From JBFIHZ01 sp041601535 (GTDB taxonomy: Bacteria > Pseudomonadota > Gammaproteobacteria > Xanthomonadales > SZUA-36): a DNA stretch of 17,455 nt. The notes under the pieces are model-generated. The model was given only the letters and a program-made list of their open reading frames with translations, was not told where the DNA came from and ran no database searches. Made by a program: the position numbers and the translations under genes. Below are positions 6,805 through 14,566 of the stretch, in pieces; the stretch's first letter is position 1, and the number at the start of each line of letters is the position of its first letter. The stretch is from positions 1-17,455 of the forward strand of contig JBFIHZ010000047.1 in assembly GCA_041601535.1 (NCBI GenBank), read 5' to 3'.

Positions 6805-8150
6805 CGCGACCGGAAAGGGCCGTGCGCAGAACGAATCACCAGATCCGTTTTCGTATCGTCCAGCACGTAAACTCTGTATTCGTCACCGCCCGGCGCCACC
6901 CGCACGACAACATGCCCTTCAAAGCTGGCATAACCCTCAACCATCCATGGACCAATGGCCACCTTGGTTTCTTCCGCCATGCTGGTGGAGAAGATGTCGC
7001 GTGGCCCCTCCCACAGATACTCGGCCAGCATGCGGTAGACTACCTCCCCACCGGGATGATCAGAAAACCACGACTGCTGTATCAGCACGCGTGGCTGCAA
7101 GGCTCGCAAAAAATTGGCATTGGTGGCATCCCGGTGCCCATGATGGTTGAGCGTCATGACATCAACACCGCCGATCACCTGCGCCATGGGCGTTTCTACA
7201 TCAAACCAGGACGGGCTTTCCGGTGGCTGCAAACCGGTGTTATCGCCACCTGTGTAATAGCTGAATGAACCGTATCTGATCCGCAAGGCCAGACTCAGGG
7301 GATTCTCCCGGAACCGCCCCTCACCCGGGTAGATGTCGCTGGCGCTGAACAGCGGCCGGGTGGAAGCCCCTACGCCCGTCCATAAATCCGCATTGCTTTT
7401 GATGTTTCGCACTTCAAAATCCGGGATCTGTTCGCTGTAGAGCGGAACAAGCTGATCATTGTGGCCAGGCTTCAACGCTTCACGCTTGAGTTTCCCGGCT
7501 TGCTCGAACGTCTCGGCGAACGCCAGGTAATTATGAAAGGGGCTTTCCTCTTTGTCAGCGTAATATTGCCGCAGGTCGGTGGGAAAATCATATTCCGGAT
7601 AGCCGCGGTCAATCAGGGTGCCGATCGGCAACAGGTTACCCACTTCAGCCATTCCGGAAAGCCGATAGTTACCCCCGGGCGCCAATTTCCGGGTTGTGTT
7701 GGCGTTACCGTAATGATCCGAGTCAAAGTGGGAAATCACCGCGTAGTCAACCACCGGCGGGCGGCCGGTTGGCGCAATGCGTTTGATGTATTCAGCAATC
7801 CAGGCACCAGGCGCGCGCGATCCATCCGGGCGCGCCTCGGTGATTTTCAGCGGCGCATAACGCCCGATGTCATTAACATCACGGTCACCGGCATCAAACA
7901 AAAGGGTGGTGCCATCCGGAAAAACCATAAACGCCGCATCACCCCGCCCGGTATTGATGTGGTGAATGTCGAAATGACCGTCCTGCCAGGGCGGCAAAAT
8001 TCGCGGCGGTTCAGGGGTGTCAGTAATCTGATCCGTGGACGCTATCGTCTCGCACGCACTGATGCATGCCAGCAAGACCAGCGTCAATACCATGCGCGGC
8101 ACGCACATTATTTGGCCAGAACGGGGTTGCAATAAGAAGCTCATGGACAT
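6801..8150 (-). CDS. Metallo-beta-lactamase-fold lipoprotein, ComEC-hydrolase-like
   Basis: A predicted envelope-anchored hydrolase of unknown substrate. From ATG 8150 it has 449 residues. The hydrophobic stretch LTLVLLACISAC ends in a plausible lipobox with Cys33. The MBL domain shows HFDSDH at 141-146 (an HxDxDH metal motif), a YTGGDN aspartate at about 303, and LNHHGH at 335-339; this combination is characteristic of the MBL domains related to ComEC. Family members include nucleases, lactonases and phosphodiesterases, so no reaction is assigned. GGAT sits just upstream of ATG 8150. The frame stays open to an ATG at 8210, but those 20 residues are charged and would precede a signal peptide. 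A further in-frame ATG at 8108 lies even closer to the hydrophobic segment. It follows the symporter on the same strand by about 190 bp and may be co-transcribed. Confidence 0.82.
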   Translation of the reverse strand: MSMSFLLQPRSGQIMCVPRMVLTLVLLACISACETIASTDQITDTPEPPRILPPWQDGHFDIHHINTGRGDAAFMVFPDGTTLLFDAGDRDVNDIGRYAPLKITEARPDGSRAPGAWIAEYIKRIAPTGRPPVVDYAVISHFDSDHYGNANTTRKLAPGGNYRLSGMAEVGNLLPIGTLIDRGYPEYDFPTDLRQYYADKEESPFHNYLAFAETFEQAGKLKREALKPGHNDQLVPLYSEQIPDFEVRNIKSNADLWTGVGASTRPLFSASDIYPGEGRFRENPLSLALRIRYGSFSYYTGGDNTGLQPPESPSWFDVETPMAQVIGGVDVMTLNHHGHRDATNANFLRALQPRVLIQQSWFSDHPGGEVVYRMLAEYLWEGPRDIFSTSMAEETKVAIGPWMVEGYASFEGHVVVRVAPGGDEYRVYVLDDTKTDLVIRSAHGPFRSR

Positions 8151-8178
8151 AATCCGTATCCGTTTTTCGGCGCTTGTG

Positions 8179-8340
8179 TCACCTGGCCAGGTCGCCCCCT
8201 GCTGAGGCAAATGGTTCAGGTGACGACTTGGGTTGATCGCTCGAGGTGATACGTTGATCTGATGCGTTCAGATGATGGCTCTGGCCTTCTACCACGCAGC
8301 CGGCAATATGGGCCCGCCTCAACGAATACTGCCTGCTCAT
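8179..8340 (-). CDS. Possible 53-aa small ORF coupled to the symporter
   Basis: An ATG at 8340 shares its A with the last base of the symporter stop codon (TGATG), a typical translational-coupling arrangement. The frame then runs 53 codons to a TGA at 8179-8181, close to the lipoprotein start. The product is polar and Ser/Gln/Arg-rich, with SRQYSLRRAHIAGC at the front, no membrane segment and no recognised domain. There is no clear ribosome-binding site. It may simply be a chance frame in the spacer, so it is reported as tentative. Confidence 0.2.
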   Translation of the reverse strand: MSRQYSLRRAHIAGCVVEGQSHHLNASDQRITSSDQPKSSPEPFASAGGDLAR

Positions 8341-10043
8341 CAAGAGAACACCAGATAGAGCAGCGCGATGGCGGTTAACAGCGCCACGGACAAAAACCCG
8401 GGGCTGCTCCACGCTACGCGACGCCCGCCTGGTTGGCTTGGAGAACGCTGATAGCAAAATTTGGCGACTACTTCAGGTGGTGGTGGTGGAGTCAGCAGGC
8501 TGGTCACTACGAACAAGGCGGAACACATCACGAACAGCCACCAGGCCTGCATCAGGAAACCTATGCCCCAACCGTGGGTAATCAGCTGAACGGGCTGCCC
8601 GACCAGGTGCTCGGCAGGCGCAGTCGCGGCAGTGTAGTTGCCGAAAACTGCGCCGGATACGGCAGGGAAGTCAAGCACAAACGAAACCGCCCCGAGAAGG
8701 AAGCCGCCGATCAGGGTCAGCAAGGCCGCCTGGGCTGTGCCGCGCTTCCACAAAACACCGAGCAGGAATACGACGGAAATGGGTGGGGCCAGCACTGCAA
8801 TCATATGGTTGATGGCCGCAAAAATTCCACCGAAACGGTCGCCCTGGGTTGACCAGGCAATGGCCAACACCATCACGACCAAAGTGGTTATTTGACCAAT
8901 GCGTACTAGCCGCTTGTCGGCAATACCGGGACGCAAACGTTTGACGATATCGATACTGACCAAAGTGGAGGTCGAATTCAAGGCACCGGCCACAGTACTC
9001 ATCAAGGCCGCCAACAAACCAGCCAACACCAGGCCTCGCACACCGGTGGGCAACAGCTCCAGAATCAGCACCACCAGGGTGGAATCGGGGTTGGCGGCGA
9101 TCTGGTCTTCAAACAGGATGTAGGCGAACACGCCCGGCAGCACCATCAGCAGTGGTGGGATCATCTTCAAGAAGCCTGCAAACAAGGGGCCGATTTGCGC
9201 GTCGCGTTCGGTTTTGGCACCTAATACGCGCTGCACGATGGTCTGATCCGCACACCAGTACCAGATGCCCAGCACCGGGTAGCCCAGCAGCAATGCGTAC
9301 CATGAGTAAGCGCCGGAGGTGTGTACGGCCGATAGTTGATCCGGCCGGGCATTGGCCTGCACGTGTTCGGCGAGACCTTGACCCGCATCACTGGCGGACT
9401 CACCCAGCGCCATCAGGCAGGCTACCGTTACCGCGGCCGCGCCCAACAGCAAAAGGACGGACTGTATGGATTCGGACACCACCACCGCCTTTAAACCACC
9501 CAATACGGTGTAGAGCACGGTAAGGCCCGATACGATCATGATGGACCAGATGATGCTCTCACGGTTGACACTTGTGGCCTGCGGGTGCAGCAGTTCATCC
9601 ACCACCACCCCGCCGGAATACAGGCTGACGCCGATATGCACGAACAAGGCACCAATGACACCGGTAATCGCCAGCATGGTGCGCGAACCCCCACTGAACC
9701 TCTTTTCCAGAAACTCCGGCAAGGTCGCGATACGGTTGCGGAAATAAAACGGCGCGAACACCAGGCTCAGCAGCACCAGGCAGGTGGCAGCCAGCCATTC
9801 AAAATTCCCGATCACCATGCCAACGCTGAAGCCGGAGGAAGCCAGTCCGATAAGGTGAACCGTGGAGATATTGGTCGCGAACAACGCCAATCCGATGGTC
9901 GGCCAGCGCAGGGAATGCGCAGCAAGGAAATAGCTGTCCGATGACTCGGTGCTGCGCCGGCCGCTGTAGATACCGATGGCGGTAATCCCTAGCAGGTATC
10001 CGCCTATGATGAACCAGTCGATGGTGCTCAGTGCCGTTGTCAT
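8340..10043 (-). CDS. SSS-family sodium:solute symporter
   Basis: An inner-membrane Na+-coupled importer, probably for the monosaccharide fed to the fucose-type pathway. The 567-residue protein has many hydrophobic helices throughout. It begins with IDWFIIGGYLLGITAIGIYSGRR, followed by the SSS-typical DSYFLAAHSLRWPTIGLALFAT (about 36-57). Further family segments are LPEFLEKRFSG, YTVLGGLKAVVVSESIQ, GIWYWCADQTIVQRVLGAK and LAGLLAALMSTVAGALNSTSTL. These place it near the sugar-transporting (SGLT-like) members. The Pro run TPPPPPEVV precedes a final helix. It is transcribed towards the fucose operon. An SSS permease beside fuconate dehydratase, sugar dehydrogenase and lactonase is a sensible uptake partner, but substrate is inferred from context only. 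Confidence 0.92.
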   Translation of the reverse strand: MTTALSTIDWFIIGGYLLGITAIGIYSGRRSTESSDSYFLAAHSLRWPTIGLALFATNISTVHLIGLASSGFSVGMVIGNFEWLAATCLVLLSLVFAPFYFRNRIATLPEFLEKRFSGGSRTMLAITGVIGALFVHIGVSLYSGGVVVDELLHPQATSVNRESIIWSIMIVSGLTVLYTVLGGLKAVVVSESIQSVLLLLGAAAVTVACLMALGESASDAGQGLAEHVQANARPDQLSAVHTSGAYSWYALLLGYPVLGIWYWCADQTIVQRVLGAKTERDAQIGPLFAGFLKMIPPLLMVLPGVFAYILFEDQIAANPDSTLVVLILELLPTGVRGLVLAGLLAALMSTVAGALNSTSTLVSIDIVKRLRPGIADKRLVRIGQITTLVVMVLAIAWSTQGDRFGGIFAAINHMIAVLAPPISVVFLLGVLWKRGTAQAALLTLIGGFLLGAVSFVLDFPAVSGAVFGNYTAATAPAEHLVGQPVQLITHGWGIGFLMQAWWLFVMCSALFVVTSLLTPPPPPEVVAKFCYQRSPSQPGGRRVAWSSPGFLSVALLTAIALLYLVFS

Positions 10044-10203
10044 TGTATTGAGCTATAAAGCCTCAGTGCTTGCCGGGCCAAAGGCCAATAGCTGGCCCGG
10101 TAGAAACTCTCTGTAGTGCATTGACCCTGCGGGCCGATAACCGAAGTGGTTGTCGGCTCATCGGGGCAGCACATGGGGGCAAGTGGGGTCGGCAGACGGG
10201 AGG

Positions 10204-10228
10204 GAGCAGGGCAGCCGCCCCGCTGCTC
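10204..10228. other. GC-rich hairpin downstream of the 134-aa gene
   Basis: GAGCAG (10204-10209) pairs with CTGCTC (10223-10228), and GGC/GCC continue the stem around a short bulge. It lies about 17 bp past the stop of the minus-strand 134-aa gene, where a terminator is expected, but no T-run follows on that strand. The surrounding 10044-10244 spacer upstream of the symporter contains nothing else I can support. Confidence 0.25.
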
Positions 10229-10244
10229 TGCCACCGGGTCTCAA

Positions 10245-10649
10245 TTACGGCAATCGACCAAACGAAACGTCATACAAGTTAGGCACCATGTAATAGTTAT
10301 CAACATAGTCAATTCCTGCACACGAACCATAATCCGACAGAACTGTAACCTCCTCACCGGTAGCGGCCGCCAACAACACCGTTCGATGCAGAGCACGCGC
10401 GGTTGCACTGGTCGCGAGGCTGTCTGTACTGAAATAGTGACGTTGCACCGCACTACCATCCGACGGGAGAACCTCAAACCCGAATTTGCCCGAACCGGAC
10501 AGATTGGATTTAACCCATGTAACCTTGCCGTGAGCGCACGTAACAACTGCAGCAAATGCAGCCGGCGAGCTGACGAGCGCAATGGCTACCACTGTGGACA
10601 ACATCACGATACGGCCACGCAAGGACTTGCGATATTCAGTACTCTTCAT
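10245..10649 (-). CDS. Small secreted protein of unknown function (134 aa)
   Basis: I do not recognise this protein. It begins with a basic stretch and a hydrophobic segment (IVMLSTVVAIALVSS) ending in a classic AFA-A signal-peptidase site near residue 33, so the mature product is about 100 residues and exported. Two cysteines (in VVTCAHGK and DYGSCAGIDY) could form one disulfide. The pattern is short beta-strands, then an ALHRTVLLAAATGEEVTVL segment, then Cys and a final strand. It resembles small secreted OB-like proteins of the SubB style; this is a weak impression, not an assignment. ATG 10649 has a strong AAGGAG (plus 10657-10662) 7 nt upstream. It is the last gene of a GDPD-led operon, 92 bp after the preceding stop, with a stem-loop in that gap. 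Confidence 0.72.
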   Translation of the reverse strand: MKSTEYRKSLRGRIVMLSTVVAIALVSSPAAFAAVVTCAHGKVTWVKSNLSGSGKFGFEVLPSDGSAVQRHYFSTDSLATSATARALHRTVLLAAATGEEVTVLSDYGSCAGIDYVDNYYMVPNLYDVSFGRLP

Positions 10650-10702
10650 TTTCGTTCTCCTTCAAAACAAATGGTATGTAAACAATCGGGGGCCGCGAGC
10701 CT

Positions 10703-10727
10703 GGCGGCAAGGCGCAGCCTGGCAGCC
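10703..10727. other. Stem-loop between the two orphan secreted genes
   Basis: GGCGGCAAGGC (10703-10713) and GCCTGGCAGCC (10717-10727) form an 11-bp stem with two mismatches and a 3-nt loop. It starts about 15 bp after the stop of the 244-aa gene. No T-tract follows on the minus strand, so a complete intrinsic terminator is unlikely. It could stabilise the upstream message or partly attenuate the last gene. The arms include an AGCCTGGC direct repeat (10699-10706 and 10716-10723). Confidence 0.4.
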
Positions 10728-10741
10728 AACATCAGTCAGTT

Positions 10742-11476
10742 TTATTCGTCCAGAATTTCCACTGCAATCGCTGCCTTTGCCGCATTGGTTTTGGTGGCTA
10801 TGGGTAATGGATTCTGGGAGTACTCCTTGTCTATGACTTCTTCAAAGCGCGTGTATGTACTACCCTCCAGTGGCTGATGGCACCGGTCTACGCTGTTGAC
10901 GATTCCCCATACCATGTCTTCTAGCCGACCTTCATACGCATCCACGGCGTCAAGGAATTCGTTCATGTTGGAATGGGGATTGGACAGACCGAAAAATACC
11001 GGACTGGTTACCACTTCGCTGGGCGCGCCGTCCGCTACCGACTCAATCCACATGAATGTGTGGCCGAGATACAGTGTCAGGCTCAACCGCGTATCCATTT
11101 GGGCAAAATGGTCTTCGAGCACCTCGTAAGAAATTAGGTCGTAGTTTGCGTTGGGCCAGCGCACCAGATCTCTGTGGTGCGACCAAAAGAAAGCTAAACG
11201 CAAATCCGCACTTGGTGTTCCCGGGTTCCCACCTATCAAGCTGAGGTCCATTTTCGGACCCGGCAACAATGGCAAGAACTTCATGTGCAGGTCCGAATTG
11301 GCGCGATCATAGTCATACTTGATCCGGAGCATTTCATTCTCGAGCAGAGGGCTGGAAGGCCAAGTGGGAAAGAACGGCTCACACTCGGGGTTCAGCTCAT
11401 ATGCTGCTGCCGGTGCGCCAAAGGCGAGCAGACCAAAGGCGCTGATCAAGGCGTACAGATTCAGCCTGGGTGTCAT
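10742..11476 (-). CDS. Secreted protein of unknown function (244 aa)
   Basis: No family is recognised. ATG 11476 is chosen because GAGGAG (plus 11484-11489) lies 7 nt upstream and overlaps the stop of the preceding GDPD gene; a TTG at 11491 is also in frame but has no such site. The signal peptide LYALISAFGLLAFGAPAAA-YELN is clear. The mature part looks soluble and mixed alpha/beta. It is rich in aromatic and acidic residues, with LRLAFFWSHHRDLVRWPNANYDLISYEVLEDHF in the middle and TLYLGHTFMWIESVADG after it. It has two cysteines (NPECEPFF near the mature N-terminus and VDRCHQPL). No transmembrane segment, lipobox or obvious catalytic motif was found. The 11-bp spacing from the GDPD gene indicates one operon and probably a shared periplasmic or extracellular task. 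Confidence 0.8.
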   Translation of the reverse strand: MTPRLNLYALISAFGLLAFGAPAAAYELNPECEPFFPTWPSSPLLENEMLRIKYDYDRANSDLHMKFLPLLPGPKMDLSLIGGNPGTPSADLRLAFFWSHHRDLVRWPNANYDLISYEVLEDHFAQMDTRLSLTLYLGHTFMWIESVADGAPSEVVTSPVFFGLSNPHSNMNEFLDAVDAYEGRLEDMVWGIVNSVDRCHQPLEGSTYTRFEEVIDKEYSQNPLPIATKTNAAKAAIAVEILDE

Positions 11477-11487
11477 GACATTGCTCC

Positions 11488-12744
11488 TCAATTGCTCGGG
11501 TTGCAGACGACTTCTGTTACCTCACCGCTTGGGTGCCAGTCGTTTTGCAGATACTGTTTGAAGACATCGAAACGATCCGTGGTTATCATTGAATGCGGCA
11601 TGCCGAAGTAGGCCATGGTGGTGGGAATGTCGCCGCGGATATCATTAGAAAAGTTTCCGAAGTGCCGCCATTGGTAATGGCGCGTAAACGTGCCCCGCTG
11701 GCCCATGGCATCCAGGCTCCAGACTGAAGCCCGCATAGAGACGGGGCGAACCGCTATTGATGCCGAGTACACATTTACGTAATCGATCAGGTTTTTGTAA
11801 GTTTGGCCCGCCCAGGTGAATGGCTTTCCGCCCCACCAGTCCGGTGAGAAAATAATGGTTTCAACAAAAGCGAGATTCATGCCTTCCTGATCAATCCAGT
11901 TCTTGATCCGGTTGAGTACTGTGGTCATATCGCTGTCGTCTATGGCCTTGTTCGAAATCAATATCCACTGAAACTTCCCCTGATATGCGCTTTGATAATT
12001 GGGTACCTGAAGATTCAGCTCTGTCATAAATTCATTGTGCCCCCAAGCCGGCACTTTGACCGCCATACTGCCCAGCTTGTTGACGTCCACGCTGTCAAAC
12101 ATGGCTTTGACTGTCTGGACAAAGTTAGTAATTTTTTGGGAGGTAGTGGCACCGTCGACTTTGATATCAACAACCAGCAGAATACCGTTGCTCCAGGCGT
12201 AGTTAACGACCTGATCAAGACTGGCAAATGTCTCGGTCGGGTGTATTTCCTCATTTCGCATCTTTACTTTTATCTGGGTCAATTCAGCAAGGGTCTTATC
12301 GGTGGTCTGGCCCGGTAAACCCGCCCAGGTCAACGGAAAGTAGTGGCTTAGCACTGCTTTACCATCCGCGGTTCGCATCACATCAATCTCTACCACATCG
12401 AGGTCGTATTGCTTGGCGCACTGCACGGCGGCGAACGTATTCTCCGGCGCGCCTCGGCTTTTTGGAAAACCCCAGACGCCACGATGCGGAATGATGATGA
12501 GGTCTTCCGCCACGGCCATGTTTGGTGCCACAACCTTGTTCAGGCCGTCACAATGTCCGGCTTGCTGATTGACGCAGCTATGACATGCATGATCACCATC
12601 GTAATAGTGGTCCGCATGCAAAGCCCGCTCACCTATCACCATACAACCTGGTGGAGGCTCAATTTGACTGAACGCGCTAGCGGGAAGCACTGAAATCAGG
12701 AGCAAGATGACAATCTTGTTCATATTCGTGAAGGGTTTCACCAT
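11488..12744 (-). CDS. Exported glycerophosphodiester phosphodiesterase-family protein with Cys/His-rich N-terminal segment
   Basis: GDPD enzymes hydrolyse glycerophosphodiesters to glycerol 3-phosphate and an alcohol. This 418-residue protein has a signal peptide (IVILLLISVLPASAFSQ) and a TIM-barrel core. Metal and catalytic residues are visible: HRG (H87, R88), PENT (E101), EID (E119, D121) and the second histidine H134. Two features are odd. H87 and E101 are 14 residues apart rather than about 9, and the usual HD after the second histidine reads HYF. Before the core, residues 34-65 contain C34, C54, C57 and C65 with five histidines (HADHYYDGDHACHSC..GHC), suggesting disulfides or a metal site. 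ATG 12744 has GGTGA upstream; ATG 12723 is an alternative. It heads an operon with two unknown secreted proteins. The fold is secure, the exact substrate is not. Confidence 0.85.
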   Translation of the reverse strand: MVKPFTNMNKIVILLLISVLPASAFSQIEPPPGCMVIGERALHADHYYDGDHACHSCVNQQAGHCDGLNKVVAPNMAVAEDLIIIPHRGVWGFPKSRGAPENTFAAVQCAKQYDLDVVEIDVMRTADGKAVLSHYFPLTWAGLPGQTTDKTLAELTQIKVKMRNEEIHPTETFASLDQVVNYAWSNGILLVVDIKVDGATTSQKITNFVQTVKAMFDSVDVNKLGSMAVKVPAWGHNEFMTELNLQVPNYQSAYQGKFQWILISNKAIDDSDMTTVLNRIKNWIDQEGMNLAFVETIIFSPDWWGGKPFTWAGQTYKNLIDYVNVYSASIAVRPVSMRASVWSLDAMGQRGTFTRHYQWRHFGNFSNDIRGDIPTTMAYFGMPHSMITTDRFDVFKQYLQNDWHPSGEVTEVVCNPSN

Positions 12745-13099
12745 ATCAATTCACCGTTGTGCTAAATGCGTGTTTTACAAAACACAGCGCATTATTAAAC
12801 TCAGAATGTTTCATTTTAAATATCATACTGAAATTTTCTATAACGTCTGTTTTTTTCGATTAAGGGGATCGTGTCGTGAAAACCGCATAATCACGCTTCA
12901 GCACCCTTCAGCACTGTTAGACTAATACATAATAAGTATCTTGTCGATATTTATTCGGGGTTTTTATTACCGGTTGCGAAAACCACTGAAAAGATTGGCC
13001 TCGCGGCCGAGCACGGATTGACAACCCAAAGGAAACAAGCACCAACATCCGCAATAAGGTGATGAGCCGTGACCAGGCAACGGCCCAACAACCTGAACT
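12745..13099. other. AT-rich intergenic region upstream of the GDPD operon
   Basis: No gene is seen. It is markedly AT-rich between 12780 and 12960. It contains the inverted repeat at 12770-12785, a half-site TGTTTCAT at 12808-12815, and a tandem 10-bp repeat of CTTCAGCACC (12896-12914). An imperfect inverted repeat AATAAGTATC-TTGTC-GATATTTATT (12931-12955, 9 of 10 pairs) follows. The segment from about 12990 to 13099 lies downstream of the GPH symporter; no T-tailed terminator was found there. Confidence 0.45.
12770..12785. promoter_or_regulatory. Inverted repeat just upstream of the GDPD operon
   Basis: GTGTTTT-AC-AAAACAC has perfect 7-bp arms, centred about 33 bp before the ATG at 12744. 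About one such repeat is expected by chance in the window, so its location just before an operon is the main reason to note it. TGTTTT/AAAACA half-sites also occur at 2262-2279 in front of the receptor. Confidence 0.3.
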
Positions 13100-14434
13100 T
13101 CAGTCCCGGGCGATTGTCAGCTTATTGCGATCGCGCATGATGCGGCCGTGATGATCATGCGTGAGGCGATAGAACAGCAAACACACGATTACCCCCAGCG
13201 AACCCAGGGCGGGCAGTACAGCCATGATGACCTTGATTCCCGACAGCGTCTGCACCTCAAGCATTTCCCCAGCCTGAAAGCCAACGGCCTGCAACAAAAA
13301 ACCGAACAGCCAGGCACCCACGGCTATTCCGAGCTTCATGGCCACCGATGCAAAACTGAATATCACCGCCTCAGAACGAACTCCACACTCACCTTCAGCC
13401 TTGTCAACCACATCTGGTGCCATCGCCCAGATAATCGACCAGATTCCGCCAGCCGCCACACCGACCAGAAAAATCGGAATAACGTATGCCAACCCCGCCT
13501 GCGATGGCGAGACATAAAAGGCCGTGTGGGCAATCACCCCGAGGGCGTGAGACAAAAGCAGTGTTTTGCTCTTTTCGATTTGCACCGCAAACCGCCTCCA
13601 CAAGGGCACGGATACAATCTGCCCCAGCACCAGGGTGATGATACCCACAGGAACCAGCCCGTCATCGCCAAGGTTGTATTTGCAAAAGTACGGAAGCCCT
13701 CTGACAAACAAGGGGATGGCCGCACCGGAAAGAAAGCCGGCAAATATCAGGATCAGAGCTTCACGGTCCCTGAACAAGGCACGTAAGCCGTGAATCTGGC
13801 CACTGAACTTTTGCAACCGGTAGCCAGCGGTTCTGTCTTCGCGGGCAACGGAAAGCCACGAGACCCACAGCGCGGCGAGTGACACGAAACCGGCCACAGC
13901 AGCGAACCCCAAAAATCGATCCGCCTGTGTACCGCTGGCGCCCTCACAGAACATGCCAAAAGCGCCCAGCGCAATAGCCAGCGAACCCAGGGAGCTGAAT
14001 AGGAAACGCGTAGTAGCGATGGTTGAGCGTTCGCGGCTGTCGGAAGAAATGCGCGCCATCAGCGCGTTATGCGGCAGATCGACCAGGGCATAAAACAACT
14101 TGAACGCCAGCAACAAGGCAAGCAGCATGACCCCCGCATGCGGCGACCCCACTGGCAGCGCGAAAATCAGCACCAACGACACAGATGCCAGCGGCGCGCC
14201 GCAGAGCATGAACGGGCCGTATTTTCCCAGCCGGGACCTTGTGCGATCGGCCAGCAGCCCGACCAGGGGATCCAGAATGGCTCCCCATATCGTCGCTATC
14301 AGCACAATCAAACCCGCCTTTTCAGCCGCCAGGCCGAGCAGATCGGTGGCGTAGAAAATAAGGAAATAGACCAGGGTATTGGCCAGGATGTTTTTGCCGA
14401 GATTGCCTGCCGAATAGCCGGCTATCTTCGCCAT
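13100..14434 (-). CDS. GPH-family (glycoside-pentoside-hexuronide) cation symporter
   Basis: An inner-membrane MFS-type sugar:cation importer. Twelve or so hydrophobic helices are visible. The GPH signature DPLVGLLADRTRSRLGKYGPF sits after the second helix (about residues 55-75), with FYALVDLPHNALMARIS and the RERSTIATTRFLFSSLGS motif following, and IIWAMAPDVVDKAE..CGVRSEAVIFSF in the C-terminal half. ATG 14434 gives 444 residues and places GYSAGNLGKN close to the N-terminus as in the family. The frame is open to TTG 14500, which would add 22 polar residues. Neither start has a clear ribosome-binding site. It follows the ROK regulator on the same strand and is probably co-transcribed with it. 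Substrate cannot be told; GPH proteins carry oligosaccharides, glycosides or uronides. Confidence 0.88.
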   Translation of the reverse strand: MAKIAGYSAGNLGKNILANTLVYFLIFYATDLLGLAAEKAGLIVLIATIWGAILDPLVGLLADRTRSRLGKYGPFMLCGAPLASVSLVLIFALPVGSPHAGVMLLALLLAFKLFYALVDLPHNALMARISSDSRERSTIATTRFLFSSLGSLAIALGAFGMFCEGASGTQADRFLGFAAVAGFVSLAALWVSWLSVAREDRTAGYRLQKFSGQIHGLRALFRDREALILIFAGFLSGAAIPLFVRGLPYFCKYNLGDDGLVPVGIITLVLGQIVSVPLWRRFAVQIEKSKTLLLSHALGVIAHTAFYVSPSQAGLAYVIPIFLVGVAAGGIWSIIWAMAPDVVDKAEGECGVRSEAVIFSFASVAMKLGIAVGAWLFGFLLQAVGFQAGEMLEVQTLSGIKVIMAVLPALGSLGVIVCLLFYRLTHDHHGRIMRDRNKLTIARD

Positions 14435-14566
14435 CGACAGACCGTGAGCAGAACTTGCCGCACGGCCGCCCTTCACATCTGCGGGAATGTTTACCCCCAA
14501 CGGACCGCCAACCCAACGGAAGTACGGGTTTTGCCTACCGACCCCACGCTGTGCGGGACCGTTGCA

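Noticed and set aside
6621..7268. 215-codon plus-strand frame spanning the lactonase end and the MBL gene
   Set aside because: Out of frame with the lactonase and antisense to the MBL lipoprotein, both of which have motif support.
7461..8135. 224-codon plus-strand frame opposite the MBL gene
   Set aside because: Antisense shadow with Arg-rich composition and no domain.
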